Source of the DNA: Clavelina lepadiformis | Lineage: Eukaryota; Chordata; Ascidiacea; Aplousobranchia; Clavelinidae | Reading direction: 5' to 3' | Length of the DNA: 64,000 nt | NCBI RefSeq assembly: GCF_947623445.1 | Contig: NC_135244.1 | Coordinates: 3,534,001 to 3,598,000 of the forward strand | Shown: positions 44,917 through 57,699 of the stretch, piece after piece | Layout: each line of letters begins with the position of its first letter | How positions within the stretch are numbered: the stretch's first letter is position 1 | Made by a program: the position numbers and the translations under genes | Notes under the pieces: model-generated | Databases searched by the model: none | Told to the model about the DNA's origin: nothing | Seen by the model: the letters and a program-made list of their open reading frames with translations, nothing else

Positions 44917-47743
44917 CTGCAAATTTAAGAAGAAAGTTTAAAACCTCGGTACAATATGATAAAAGCTAAAATTGACGGAAGTAGCAACAAACAATCAAAA
45001 GTTACAAAATGTTTTTTATTTATGGCTGCTAAGTAAAACTTTAGGTTTCGAATAGAAGTGCACAACCAAGTGAAGTTAGACATTGCACTGAAACCAGACC
45101 ACAGAATTTGGTTTATGGAAATAAAGTGTTCTATGCATAAAATACTGGCAACCAAATGTGTTTACGCAGAATCTGCTGCTTTCTACTTAATAAATTTTTT
45201 TTATACATTTTAAAACGATAGAATAGTGAGTCTGCGTGCATTCAACAGGCCAGAAAAATAAGCGAAGAATTGCACTAACAAATTTGTGCATAAACCACTG
45301 TCCTGTAACAAAAGAAATCCAGCACACCATACAAATCAGAAGGGGTTCATGAAAGCCAAGATATATTTCATTGAAATGATTAAGCTTAAAAAATATCTCC
45401 CCTTGGAGAACTGAATTAGTTGCACAATTTTTTTTGCACAGTAAACTGTATTCCCACAGAGAACTGAAACTTTACGATCCGGCTTTAACAGGGTTGTGCA
45501 CAACAAAGTTTTCCAGACTGGAAAGCATGGCACTTTTCAACGAGATCTTGGGGGTGTAGGACGGCCAAAATCGTGGTGACCAAATGTACGATGGTTAAAA
45601 TTAGGGTTCACTGGGTGCAAAATAGTGCATTTTGCAGTCCGGTAAGCAAAACGCAGTGACACCGTTTTTGAGAGGTAAATGTAAATGTTTTCAAGGTAAA
45701 CACTCGGGTTCAGCAAGCACAGTCTTCAAAGCTCTCGAAGGTGCAGTAGACATGCTTTCCACTATGGAAGATGTTGGTCTGAATGGAAAATAATGTAATA
45801 GTGCGAGGAAGAAAGTCCAAAGAAAAGTCCAGTTTGCAAACTTTCCAATAAGGGGGACCAGCAGCTTATACTAAATGGTACTTGCCTTATAAAACCAAGA
45901 AACAGCCTACATCGCCAAATTTTAACAACTAAGCTAAGCAAATAAAGATAATACAATTAAAAGCTTGTCATGGTCAGCTGGATAGTCTTAAATGGTACCT
46001 TATAATGGTACAAGGTATACCTTAATTAATCTATATACTGTTTAATAGTCTATAAAAAAGAAAAGTTTAGTTGAATTGCTCATAGAAGTTTGAGCATAAA
46101 CATCACAAAATTCTACTGAGCACACTTTTATTCACATCACATGAGTCTGCATCACTCTTAATTTCAACAATTCAGCTTGGCCTACTCCAGCACAATTATA
46201 CACTGACTACAGCCTAAAGTATTAAAACTAAAGACTAAAGCTTTAAACTAAAGTATTAAAACAGGAAGTACCGCTACCGGTTAATCACAATTTGTACCAG
46301 TATAAGCCTAGGCTAGGATAAAGAAGTGTATTTTACAGCTCTCACAATTACTAATACAAGAAAACTGCTTAATTGATAATAGGCATCACTTGGCAATTAG
46401 ACTATATGTTACGGGACAGCGGTATAGACAGGGCTGATTTTTCGTCCCCGCCGCGCTTTTGGCGAAAAATAAAATGATTGAAATGATTGATTAGTTACCA
46501 TTCCATGCTTATTTCTAAGATTTGTGCTTATTTTCTTAGAAAATAAAGTACAATGTCTTAGAAAATACTAATGTGCTTATTACAAATAAGCACATTCACA
46601 ATCCCTTTAGTATACCATTTTGTACCAAAAAGATACCAAAATTAAGAACATGCAAATAATGTCTCGTTTTTTTAGGAACATTGATTGGTTTCTCCTGCTG
46701 TGCACTTTTTAAGGTAATATTCTACTTTCGTTTCCTAATTGTCTTTATTTTTGAGTCCAGACCGATGGCAACCCTTGCTATAAGCCTACTCGTCTATATA
46801 TATATCGCCATATCGGTACATCTTTTATAGGCTATATGTGGTAGCATGGTACGGTAGCAAGAATCATTGCGTTATACATGAACTATTGATATTCAAAACA
46901 ATTTCGTTAACCTAAAACAACAACAAGTATAGACTGTGCAACTTATACTCGAATCCTGTAGGTAACTAGGTAGGCCTAGCATTGCACAAATGAAATAAAA
47001 ATTTTGAAAGTAATAAAGTCAGCAGCTGCCGCGTGCGCTGGTTTTCGTGCGCTATGCAAACGTTAAACATAGTGAGCTGGCAATTTGTCGCTTGGAGTTA
47101 TGCTACATAAAACATGGACTTTTACTATTTCAAAAGAAAAGATCGTACGTTTGAAGCAATTTTTGACAGTTTCTTGTTTACCCTACTTTAATGTTATAAC
47201 ATAGTAACCTAAACCTAACCTTCCTTCTAATCCAAATCCAATTGCAATTAAATCAGAAAGGGCTAAAATTAACTTTGTGCATTCCCATTCTCCAAATGAC
47301 CTAACCTAATCCAGTATCTTTAACAATCTGCGTGACTTAATTTCGGCGAAATATTACCCTCTAAAAGTTATAGGTCGTACGATATGTGCAGTGAATGGTG
47401 GTGAAGTCAAAACCGCCACGTTTTTTCGTGGAACTGCGACATCAAACATATAGGCCTACTACACAGGTTACAGGGCAGGCTTACGAAAGAGAATCCTAAA
47501 AAGCTAGCAAATAGGTATACCAGTAGATATGTCGTTTTCAATACGATCCAAATAGCAAACAGCGATTTTCAACAAAAAAGTATAGAAACTGTTACAAAAA
47601 CATTTTGTGGATATTTCAAAAAGGAAAAAACAACTATAACCACAAAGCTAGCAAAACGGTACGACATCGTTAGAATACATTCTTCAAAACAACAAGGAGG
47701 CCAAACTATCAAAAACTATTAAATAAAAAAAAGAGCTACTCAC
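44917..47743 (-). other. Probable first intron of tbk1
   Basis: Between the coding start exon (acceptor TTTGCAG, exon begins at 44,916) and the proposed 5' untranslated exon. AT-rich, with no ORF, repeat array or RNA gene I can support. Confidence 0.5.
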
Positions 47744-47880
47744 ACCCTACCGTTTCTGGGAAAGAAGCACTGGCACTGTCCAGGCGCTGTTTTAATCCAC
47801 TGATGTTGAGCGAAAACCGGTTTATCGTGCATAGTCGAAAACATGCGGTACAGTTTCAAGTCTCTCCTACATCAAACTGC
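47744..47880 (-). other. Probable 5' untranslated exon of tbk1
   Basis: A consensus donor GTGAGT (- strand, 47,743-47,738) ends a richer stretch with no ATG-led frame. The coding exon at 44,916 begins only five bases before its ATG, so an upstream untranslated exon is needed. The 5' edge is a guess. Confidence 0.35.
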
Positions 47881-50544
47881 TGGACTGAGTAACAATTTTA
47901 ACGTACGATAGTTTTTAAAGGCTGAATATATCTTTTGAAGATAAAATCTGCAACATGTAATAAGACGAAAGTCAACAAAACCAGGATCCAGATGTAGGGG
48001 AATCACCGATGAGAAGGCAGTTTCACATCAACAATCGTTGCGATCGTCAGGTGCTTTTCAAATACGACATGGAGACATTCTACAGGTTTGCAGCGCTTTT
48101 GATTTAACTTCGCGCAAGTTATGTGCACTGGTTTGGGAACCGAAACTGCGGCAAGTGGCAGAGAAACTTTCTTGAACATTAGTAAGAAGTTAATCAAGAA
48201 ACAAACGTCTTTGTCTCCAGCTCGCGCGATTGCTTCGGGGTGCAGTGTGCTTTGGTGCGAGAAAGCCTTGCACACTATTCAGCTTTAACTTTTAACTAAC
48301 TTCAAAGCACGTTCAATGAGGCGTTGCTAACCCACTCCGAGCAAGCAATGCCAAAAATCTTCTAAATCTAAAAATATAACATATCTTGATATCATTTCGT
48401 GACTACTGGCGTCTGTTGCGCAAAATCTGACGTAAACGCACAACCCTTGAATACAGCATTTCAGTCAATGGTCTTCTTTTTACGGGGTTATAACGGGTCA
48501 GCACGAAAAGTCAAATTTACAGACAACAAGAAGTTGCGTCTACATAGGCGCAACTTATCTTTATGTTCCGTACATAGGCAATATAGGCTAATTGAGCAAT
48601 CGCATGCCATGACCAAGAGCCTAACGTGACACAAGGTTAGATTAAATTATTCATCGCCACACAGTGCGCCTATTTAAAGCTTTGTGACGCACAACTTCGC
48701 AATAATCCACCGAAAGTGACGATAAATTAGTTTCATGAACTAGTCCAGACAAGGTCACAACATTCGAGGATAACTAAAGAAGAAACACGCTACACTGACA
48801 CCCTCACATCCCTAGCACACGTTTTGAATACAACAAGCATTACGAGCTCACGATGGGTTACACTGGTAACATTGCATTCACAATCTTAGTTCGGTTAACT
48901 CAACTGTAAACCCTCTATCACCAACCCTATGATCTTCCTTATTTAACCACGAAACTCGAGGTCTCAGTTTGGTATTGATCTTACAACTTTATATGAACTT
49001 TCTGGAATTGAACTCACTGCTTTTAATGAGTTATTTAATTCAAAATAACTTACTACAAAAAACTTGGGGCAAGACTGTCACAAATTTTTAAGACGAGGAA
49101 ATAACAACGGGATACACATCTTAAAAACTAACTGATAAATTTCATTTTAACGCAGGCTTTCGTAGCTATCAAAGTCTACTTTGTCGAGGGGTGTAATTTT
49201 TTTTCGAATTAGGTAATAAAATACAACCTATATAAAAAAAGTGCACCCCGAGATAGCCACTGAACAGTGATTGTTGAATTCATACAGTTAGGATGACCAG
49301 CACGGCGACATTAAATATAAAGAATTTTTAGGATATCCACTATGTAAAACCATTCTCAGAATTTCAGGCAACCCTTGGTAAAGGTTAACTTTAATTTCTC
49401 TATTACCAGTGCTTGGTGTAATCCGAGAATGGGCTGTTTTGCAAATACGGCTCCTTAAAAACTTGCAAAAACGTTGGGCATTTTTTTTATTCGAGACCCC
49501 GCCATACCATACTTTTACCCTTAAAACCGTAGGCGTCATCTACGCCTAAATCAATGTCATTCCTTTACCCTTAAAAGCGGGGGCGTTATCTCCGCCTAAA
49601 ATCTTTGTCTGAAAATAAAGCTCCGTCTGTTTATCTAACATTTATACAATAAATGTACAATAGTTGTACAGTAGTTACCAGTTGTCATAGCCCATAATAA
49701 TAAAGCATTGGCTTGGAAAGATCGATATTTAGATAGTAGATAGGTGACTAAGTATCAACAAAATAAAAGATATACTACAGATGTAGAATAGATGGAATAT
49801 TTGGGATTACGTGATACGCGTTATGATGATTCAAGCTTCTGGCGCGGCTTGTTTAAATAGCTTGCGGTTTTTACGGCAATGGGTAGGCAGCACGTGTCCA
49901 AAGAAATATGAATAGAATAACGTGCGTAGGTGGAAAAATGTTCATTCACAAAGTTTCACAGTAATTACGTAAGCAAAATTACAACATGGCACTAAACAAT
50001 TCCACTACGTGTATATCCGGAGTCCTCAGTATACTTCAGAAAATCCAACACTTAAGTTATATCAGCTGTTTTTAGTCAAATGCCGAATGATCATATGATA
50101 ACGCATCATATTTCACCAAATAAAGGGTTTCACTTTTCAGATCTGCACACACATCAACACGTGACAAATATCAAGCTACCTACGTCATCGAGAAATTTGT
50201 TTCCAAGCCCGTCGTGACCCAGTAAACCAACAACGTGAAATTTCAATTAGTTCAGTTCCATTGATTGCGTCTGCCAAGTGAAATCAATTGAGACAACGAA
50301 TATAGGGGAGGAAGTTTTTGCACGTTTGCTGTCGTTTAACACTGCTGGTGTTATTTATTTACTACGAGTTCTTGGAATATTTTAAAACTTCCCCATGTGT
50401 AGTTATTAATGACGTAAGCGGGTATTTTACAAAAAATTTCATCGTATTATTTAAATAAATGCCTATGCGTCAAAATATCCGGCAATGTGAAACGTCATTT
50501 TCCGCTGGATGGCATGACTCATTAATTATTGCTGATAAACTTAC
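47881..50544. other. Intergenic, mostly featureless
   Basis: The - strand ORF at 48,003-48,275 (90 codons) and the - strand ORF at 49,288-49,539 (83 codons) are open but lack recognised motifs. Apart from the duplicated segment at 49,505-49,605, I see nothing I can support. Confidence 0.45.
49505..49605. repeat. Two-copy direct repeat of about 55 bp with internal dyad
   Basis: Each copy reads ACCCTTAAAAxCG, then GGCGT, then ATCT, then CGCCTAAA, so each can fold on its GGCG/CGCC arms. On the - strand each copy ends TTTTAAGG/GTAAA and translates to similar peptides (LGGDNAPAFK and LGVDDAYGFK). This could be a duplicated small exon or coincidence. Confidence 0.5.
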
Positions 50545-50606
50545 CTCGGAAGTTATGGTATTCGACAGCGTAAAAGCCCCACTTTTATAATCAAAATGAC
50601 CTGGGG
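50545..50606 (-). CDS. Isolated internal exon of an unrecognised - strand gene
   Basis: 62 bp between a strong acceptor (GCATTTTTCTAG) and a consensus donor (TCCGAG/GTAAGT), open in phase 1-in, 0-out, encoding PGHFDYKSGAFTLSNTITSE. Neighbouring exons are not certain. A stretch at 50,964-50,999 (- strand) follows a good acceptor and would join in frame, but its donor GTCTGA is poor. Confidence 0.3.
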
Positions 50607-52383
50607 CTAGAAAAATGCAAAGCTAAAATTTTGCGTAGGCTGATATTATCGTGACAATGCGAGTATAAACTATTGACGGTATAATTTTCAATGTTGTGAA
50701 AATGGCTTAAAGCTACTCAAAACACAACAAATTCGAACAAGCAAAACAGCTTTCCTCAAAGTGTACATTTTAATTTGGAATGCGTGTAGTCTCAAACACG
50801 GCCCTACTTCTATATGAAACACTTACAATATAGCGACTAACAAGCCTATAGATTTTTCGTTTATGAATAGGAAAACGTTTCCCTGTATCAATCCTGTCAG
50901 AAAACTTGCCAGCAGCTAACGACTAGCTAGCGCATTACATTTTTAATTAAAATGTCATTCAGACCTGGAACCACAAACCGCCAATGAACAGAAAACATCT
51001 GAAGTTGAGACTGGCAGAGTACTAACAAGAGGAAGGAAGCCGATTGTATTCATATAAAGGCAGATATGAAATAAGCCTATATGCAAATAAGTAAGACTAG
51101 TCAAGAACGCAAACGATGCTTTAGTTGGCCAAAGGTAAAGAACCACGTTGGAGTCAATCGAAAAAGTTTCCGAAAATTAGTAATTTGAGGAGGCCATTAG
51201 AAATGTCATAATAACCCAAAATTGACTCAAACAAAAACGAGAAAATAGCTCAAAGATGGCCGCAATTTAATGTTAAATACGTGACGAATACCTTTGCGGG
51301 AAATGGCGGTCGACCTCACAATCAAAAAGGAAAACAAAGCTATTATTTCCAAAAAGTCGTCAGTAGTTACCGGATAGCTACCAACAGCGGCTAATCACCA
51401 TTTTGGTTTTACGTTACATCACTAAGCGAACAACAAGTGCTTTTCTTCTAAGACATAGTATGGCTTGAATGGCCTAATAATATTGGCACTTATCTATATA
51501 TTGTTAACCTGCTAATCTTTAGTAGCATTATAGAAAACTGACTTTCAAGTTACCTACTCTACATTTACGACTTGTTACCAAGACAAACAGGTTTGAGCAC
51601 TTGTCTTGGATAGCGGACTATAAACGTACCCAAGAGAGCCCTTCTGTTAAGTAAGAAAAACGTCGTAATATCTGTTCTAGCGAATCTTTTTGTGTTATTT
51701 ATTACTTTACGGCCAGTGCAACACCTCATTTGTGTAGTCTTTTCGGATGCTAGCAGGGCGTATAATCTAATTATTTCATATCGAAATTGATGCTACGAAA
51801 AGCTAAGTTACTGCCTTACTATTCCGTATTTGGTATGCTAAATTCTTACTTACAATTCAGTGCTGGGCAAACACAAGCATGGATTGAATTTTATCCACTT
51901 GACTACACTACGCCGCCTAAATTCACAATGACTGCAGGCGCAGTAATGACTTGATTTTCTGATTTTGACAGCGTGAAAATGCGCTAGTCAAAGCATCATT
52001 GACGGAAAGTTGGTACAGACAGACAAATGCATTACGTACGATATCCCTTCATGCTATTCTTAGAGTGTGCGTAAATGATGGTGTAAGCTTTTTCGCTTCC
52101 TGTAGCTATTTAATGTACCAATTTTATGTACTCGTACTTGTTCACTATGGACCAGTATGTTATCAGTTATCACCCTCAGTGCGGACGACTCTATGACCTC
52201 TCTAATGAACATTCAGATCACTGCAGTTGAATTGATCAACGCGATCGGCAAAACCGTTCATTAATTTCAACAGGATACTGAAGGCTGTTCAGTGTTTAGT
52301 AATAAAAACTTTGATAAAGTCAAGACATACAAGAACGAACAAAGAGCTTTTGTGACAAAGACATTAGCAAACAAGCAGGAAAC

Positions 52384-52595
52384 ATGGGGTTTTCCCAGCC
52401 ACACAAGCGACCTAAATCGATACAAGTAAGCAATACATGGTCGTCGTCATTCAAGTTCGTCTCCTGCGGTGGTTACGTTCGCAGGCAGAAAAAAGGTCTA
52501 AAAACTGGTTGTTTCGAAAACAAATTCTTATCCTGGCACCAGCTTTTATTGAAATTGCCTTTCCTATGACGTTTCAAGGTGATTTTTTCGCGACA
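52384..52595 (+). CDS. Possible two-exon small gene
   Basis: ATG at 52,384 (MGFSQPHKRPKSIQ) to a CAA/GTAAGC donor at 52,425, then an acceptor TTCGCAG at 52,478 that reopens in phase 0 (AEKRSKNWLFRKQ, then hydrophobic ILILAPAFIEIAF) and ends FFATYLSM at TAG near 52,610. The intron would be only about 53 bp. Without splicing, another frame of 61 codons is open. Weak. Confidence 0.2.
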
Positions 52596-53522
52596 TACTT
52601 GTCCATGTAGGTTACAGCAATATTAAATACTTTTAGCGAGAACGATACAAAAAGTGACTAAGAGTAGTTGAACTAGTAACCTGATTCGGAAGTTTTCGAA
52701 AAGCGGATCACGGGGAATTTCAGGGAAAGTTGACGAAAAGCACGCGGATATGCCACGAAGAGTTTAAACATTGAACCGTCCTTTGTCACACGTACACAGT
52801 GTTATATATGGCGCCCCGTAACAGCACGAGAAGTTACAATAATAAAAACAGCATCCCTGTAAAAAGAATCGAGAGCTTTCCAAGCGAACCACAGCCCTCC
52901 AGGTAAAGGCTTTATCTTTTTGTACAAAACACAATACGTTTTGCACAATATGGTATCTCACTCATCCACCAGTCGCTAATTAAAACGCGTGATATTACAT
53001 GTAGTACGACTCAGTGAAGCAAAGATAGACGTTTGTTTTAGCACGTCGAAAAATTCCCGTTCTAACGTCAGCAAATAATAATGTGTGTGCACTCACATGT
53101 TTGACGGTGCTTTCTTATCACTCTCTCAAGCTTGTCAGACCAAAAAAACCTGATGACGTAATCAACGTGATTCATAAAATGGCGTCATGGCTATACGTCT
53201 TACATATTGACCTAAAAATCAATGAGACTTTCCCGGACAACAATAAACGATGCCTCGTCTATACTCTGGCTGACATTATAAATGGTGTCGATTAAAATAG
53301 GCCCAAGTACGCCTTTTACCAGAAAAGACAACCGAAAAACTAGTTTAGTACTTTAGCTGGGTTAATTAAATAACCACAAAGCGGCCGAGAAGGGAAATTC
53401 AGCGTGACTAACCCGAAACTAAACTATGCTGCGGCGACCAGAGGAAAATTTATAAAAAAAAAGATAAAAATAACATTTTTTCGCGGAATTGTTCGTCAGG
53501 CTCACTGGCTCTATGAGTTGAA

Positions 53523-53558
53523 TCAAACCGAAACGTCGCCGTCGTCGTTTCGGTTTGA
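53523..53558. other. Perfect 13-bp stem hairpin
   Basis: TCAAACCGAAACG at 53,523-53,535 is the exact reverse complement of CGTTTCGGTTTGA at 53,546-53,558, with a 10-base loop rich in CG. It lies in an AT-rich intergenic stretch and is not followed by a T run. Confidence 0.7.
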
Positions 53559-53824
53559 GCAAAACCTGTTTGACGAAACAACGAAATTTATATAAAGTTT
53601 TCATAGAATTTGTTCAAATAAAACGCCACAACAACTCGTTAAAATGAGAATTTGCGGTCAGACGGTGTTTTCTTACGGCTGTGTGTGTTTTTTAAAAATA
53701 TTTTAAAACACATCAGCAAATTTTAGCGTTATCAAAAGCAACCACAGTTTAAACAGAGGTCATGCGATCTATCGTAGCATGAAAGTAGATATACATATAA
53801 GATATATACTATGTGCCTGTCTGC

Positions 53825-54093
53825 TTATATGGTTTTAGCTGTTAGAAATGCCATAGCCTTAGTCTGGACACAAACTAGACATCGACGCAACCGGAAAGAG
53901 ACCATCAGAAAGCAAAGTGCCCAAATCTTTGAAACCAACATTTCCTTTCTGTAGTATACTGCTGAACAGTGGGTATTTTGTAAGAGACATTAAACCAAAT
54001 TCAAATTGAATATTATTGATACTACTTTGACAGAGATATTTTCTTACGTCTTTTCATCAAACTTGCATCGTTTTCTGTAGCGAATACCTCCAT
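53825..54093 (-). CDS. Possible two-exon small protein of 60 codons
   Basis: ATG at 54,093 (MEVFATENDASLMKR plus one base) to a C/GTAAGA donor at 54,048. After an 86-bp intron, the acceptor ACTGTTCAG at 53,962 reopens the frame in phase 1 (PVYYRKEMLVSKIWALCFL ...) to TAA at 53,825. A hydrophobic stretch lies mid-way. No family recognised, and there is no supporting conservation in the window. Confidence 0.25.
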
Positions 54094-57000
54094 CGCCTCG
54101 CCAGCTATTTGCGATTTCAAACTTCAACTTCTGCTTCTTTATCCACTCAAAAAGAATCAAACCAAATGCTATTTATTGAGAAAGAGAAAACCAACACTCA
54201 CGATGCAAACCCACAAGCGCAAACCAACAACCTTTTGTTAACTTTTAGGCTATGTGTGAAGTTGCTCAAGAATTTGTTTTCTTCAAACGTATTGATTTAT
54301 TTCCAGTGCTCAACCGAAAAACATCTCAAAAATTAAAATATGGTATTTCTGGTGCTATCTGTCCATTTTGTGGGCACAAGAGATGGTACTAAATTGGGCA
54401 TTGGCAACACAAAGCACAACTAAAGTAATGTTTTGTAAATATTTTTAAAGAGATATCAGGCATCGAAAAACAAAAACACCCCCGCATGTAAAGCATAAGG
54501 TTGTTTGCAACCGCATCCTTGCCTGCGTTTGTCTCAAATATCTCCCAGAAACATTCTACCGGTAATAACAAATGAAAGTCGACCTTCCACAAGACAGTGG
54601 TGATGTAATATTCTACACGTCAAAGGGAGTTTTACTGTAATTGTTTGCAAATGCGGTCAAAATTCCGCACGTCATTGTAATAGAATATTCAAAAGTTTTT
54701 ATCACGGAAGGCCGTTGTGATGATTAAATCACCGACGCTGACGTATTTAAACGTCATCACAGCCTGCGAATATCATCACTGATTTGTTTTTGAAAGGTTG
54801 CGGTTTCGATTTTATCCTCCATTATTTATTATTAATCTGGAATATTTGCGTGATTATCTTTATCTATTGGTGACATCATATATCTCGACAGGAAAAAATG
54901 AACAATTTTTTCTGGAATTCATGCTTTTGAAATATATCAAAAAATTAGCTCTTTACTTGAGGAAACAGAAATAAGAAATATCCTTTGCGGTCAGTTTATA
55001 TGCATAATTATTACCTATCTACATAAGTACAAGTAATTACAGTTCGACGGGAATAAATTTATAGCTTAAATCAGTAGCAAAACAATTGCTTGACTGAATT
55101 TTATAATGATATTGTGAATTATTTTTGGTTATAAGTATTTTAAATATAAACCTCGTACAAATAATTACTGTGGCTATCTTTACTTTTTGAATATTTGACA
55201 GCAATAAAAATAAACAATCACAAAATTAATTTCGAAAACATATATTATTCCATAAAAACATGCTTAATGTGCCTGCGATGTCTTAGAGAGGCAATTTCCA
55301 CGAGAAAAGATGTTGCTGGCTATGCTTGTAAGAACCGCTGTAACTTTTTGTACAACCTATGTAAGAAATGAATTTCGGATACGGCCGTTAAAGATATGAT
55401 AAATTTCGTAATATATTTGGATTTGTTGTATCGGTATATTTGAAGCAGTACAAGCTGTAGGAATGCGCGAAATGCTTTCACCAAACGTTCATTCAACTTC
55501 ACTGTAAAAAACTTTGTCTAGTTACAAACTCTTCTACGTTTGGAACTTTTTCTTTCAAATTTCGCTGATCTGACGTATAACAGACTTTGTATGGAACGTT
55601 ATAGATGCGACCAATCAAACATTTTATAAAAATGATTGAATGAGTTTTTTTTATCTATCGGTTTTCAGTTGTTTCCGAAAAAAAATCAAACTTACTTCTG
55701 AGTATTGGCAGCGTAAGTTGCAACGCAAATAAATTAGAAATGTCCTGCTTTTAAGTGCGTATAGGCCTATGTTGTTAATATATACTCTCGCACGTTTAAC
55801 AACAACCCTTGTGCAGTTGGTGGAAGAAATACTAAAAATTTATTTTTTTATTTGACGACAAATCCAAAAATACGTCGGGACGTTTTATTCACAACCATGC
55901 AGTATCTTACCGACTTTCTAGCTCCAATGAAGCGAGGTCTTACAATAATACCCCGAAGCTATAGTTACTTTTTTTATTGCAAGTTAAATTCCTAAGTAAC
56001 CTTTAACCTTTTTTCCGCGTTACACTCTTCGAAAAGTTTTCAAAATTTTTCTTGCCTTTGGCTGTGATTTCTTGCGAGCGGTTTTCACATTTATTAATTT
56101 GTTTATGCAGTTTTCCCACTTCAGTTTAGCAAATGTCAAATATTCTTGCACGAAATGTCTGCGTGTGGCCTCACTTCACTCCGCCCCAAACTCAAAATTG
56201 TTATAAAAAACGTGGTAGTTTTGAAACTACACTTAAAATTTGTTCTCATACTTTCAAATAACTATTAACTATTATCAACCTATTTAATATTAACCTTGGG
56301 CCCCCACACCCGTTCGGCAACCGAACATCCTCAAATCATCATTTTAGGACACCCAAGTTTCCCAAACACCCTTGCTGCAGCCTTATGCAGTGATATAAAT
56401 CCTACACTGCAATGAAAGACCAAAAACATGTTGCACACATGTGAATATAGTCAACAGTGAACCCAGTTAAACAGCACCAGTAGCGTTGATCTTGGCCTAG
56501 CTGTTTAATTAGAGCGTAATCATCATCAGCAGATGGATTTGTCTTGGGAAGAATATATTTGATAAATTGCAACGTTACCACAAGATCTAGGAATGATCGC
56601 CGAAAAATACCCCTTTGACAGAAATATTATCTGTAAGCATTAATTTCAGCTAGATATCTTTCAGAGTACAAACCTCCTCAAAAACAAATTTGCTTATACA
56701 CTTCAAATATAAAGGAAAACACAGGTTTTTGTACAAGGAAAACGTTCCAGACCAAATGAATGATTTCATTATCTTAAAAATCAATATTTTTAATGTCATA
56801 CTTAACAATAAAAAGTAAACGTTTATTAGATATGAAAGTGTTTACTCGGTCCCAGTAGCCAGCACTTCCAGATTGCAAAATTCCAGAAAGACTAAAAAAC
56901 TATACTTGATCAATATTTTAGTTAAACGTAAAAAACGTATAAAACCTTTCGTGCAAATTGAAGTATAAAACTTGGAATCCACCAAGTTAACGCCTTGAAA

Positions 57001-57175
57001 GCGTGAGTTAAACCACTCACATTTTTATACAAAACTTTGTAAAAATTAGCCTATTCAACTAGCAAAATGCTAAAAATATATTTATAACTGCAGCCAGCAA
57101 ACTTGGGTCAAGTTTCCGTCCTAGCCACTGATGCAGTAGAGTGAGAATCTCACAACAAGTTCCTCCTTTTTAAAG
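54094..57175. other. Intergenic, no feature seen
   Basis: AT-rich sequence without splice-bounded open frames that I can support on either strand. Confidence 0.5.
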
Positions 57176-57563
57176 ACTCAACGATAGGAAAAAATCGGAA
57201 GAGTAAGTGCCAGTGGCCGCATAGCTGCTGATGTCGTGAAATTTTGGGCCGTATTTAAGCCTGTCGTGACCAAACTACATGTTCGCTGATTCCAGTAAAG
57301 CACTTCTAAATTGACTCATAATCCAGGGATTGTGCGCTCAACTGGCAATGCTCAAAGCAAATACCTTCACGATGAGTTAGTCAAGTTACAGAAGGCTGGA
57401 GTGTGTTCAGATAATTTTAATAGTTGGCAAGCATTTGTTAAAAGTGTTCCTGCCCACGCGTGCAGGTATTTACAGAATTTTTGCATCACTTTATTGCTGC
57501 ACGAATGCAAAGTACTTACGCATAAAACTATATACTTTGAAAAATGTTGCATTTATAAACAGT

Positions 57564-57599
<36 letters not shown>

Positions 57600-57693
57600 G
57601 CTTTTTCTTACTCCCTCATCAGTTCTTTCTTCTTATGCTTTATCTTTCTATTCATGCATGCAGCGGGGCTTTCCCAAATTTCGAAACCAATTC
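57176..57693 (+). CDS. Spliced gene fragment, product unknown (three exons)
   Basis: Three pieces join in phase: 57,176-57,202 (acceptor CCTCCTTTTTAAAG, donor A/GTAAGT), 57,327-57,465 (acceptor CATAATCCAG, donor TGCAG/GTATTT) and 57,664-57,693 (acceptor ATGCATGCAG after a long CT run, donor TC/GTGAGT). The product includes STIGKNRKRIVRSTGNAQ, KYLHDELVKLQKAGVCSDN and NSWQAFVKSVPAHAC. All four internal phases agree, which is the main evidence. Start and end exons are not identified; 58,845-58,907 (… ATAAKQLCSRRSDATFK, stop) could be the last. No family recognised. Confidence 0.4.
57569..57597. repeat. (CT)n microsatellite
   Basis: About 14 CT repeats in the last intron of the fragment at 57,176-57,693. 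It extends the pyrimidine tract before that intron's acceptor at 57,663, so its length could affect splicing. Confidence 0.9.
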
Positions 57694-57699
57694 GTGAGT

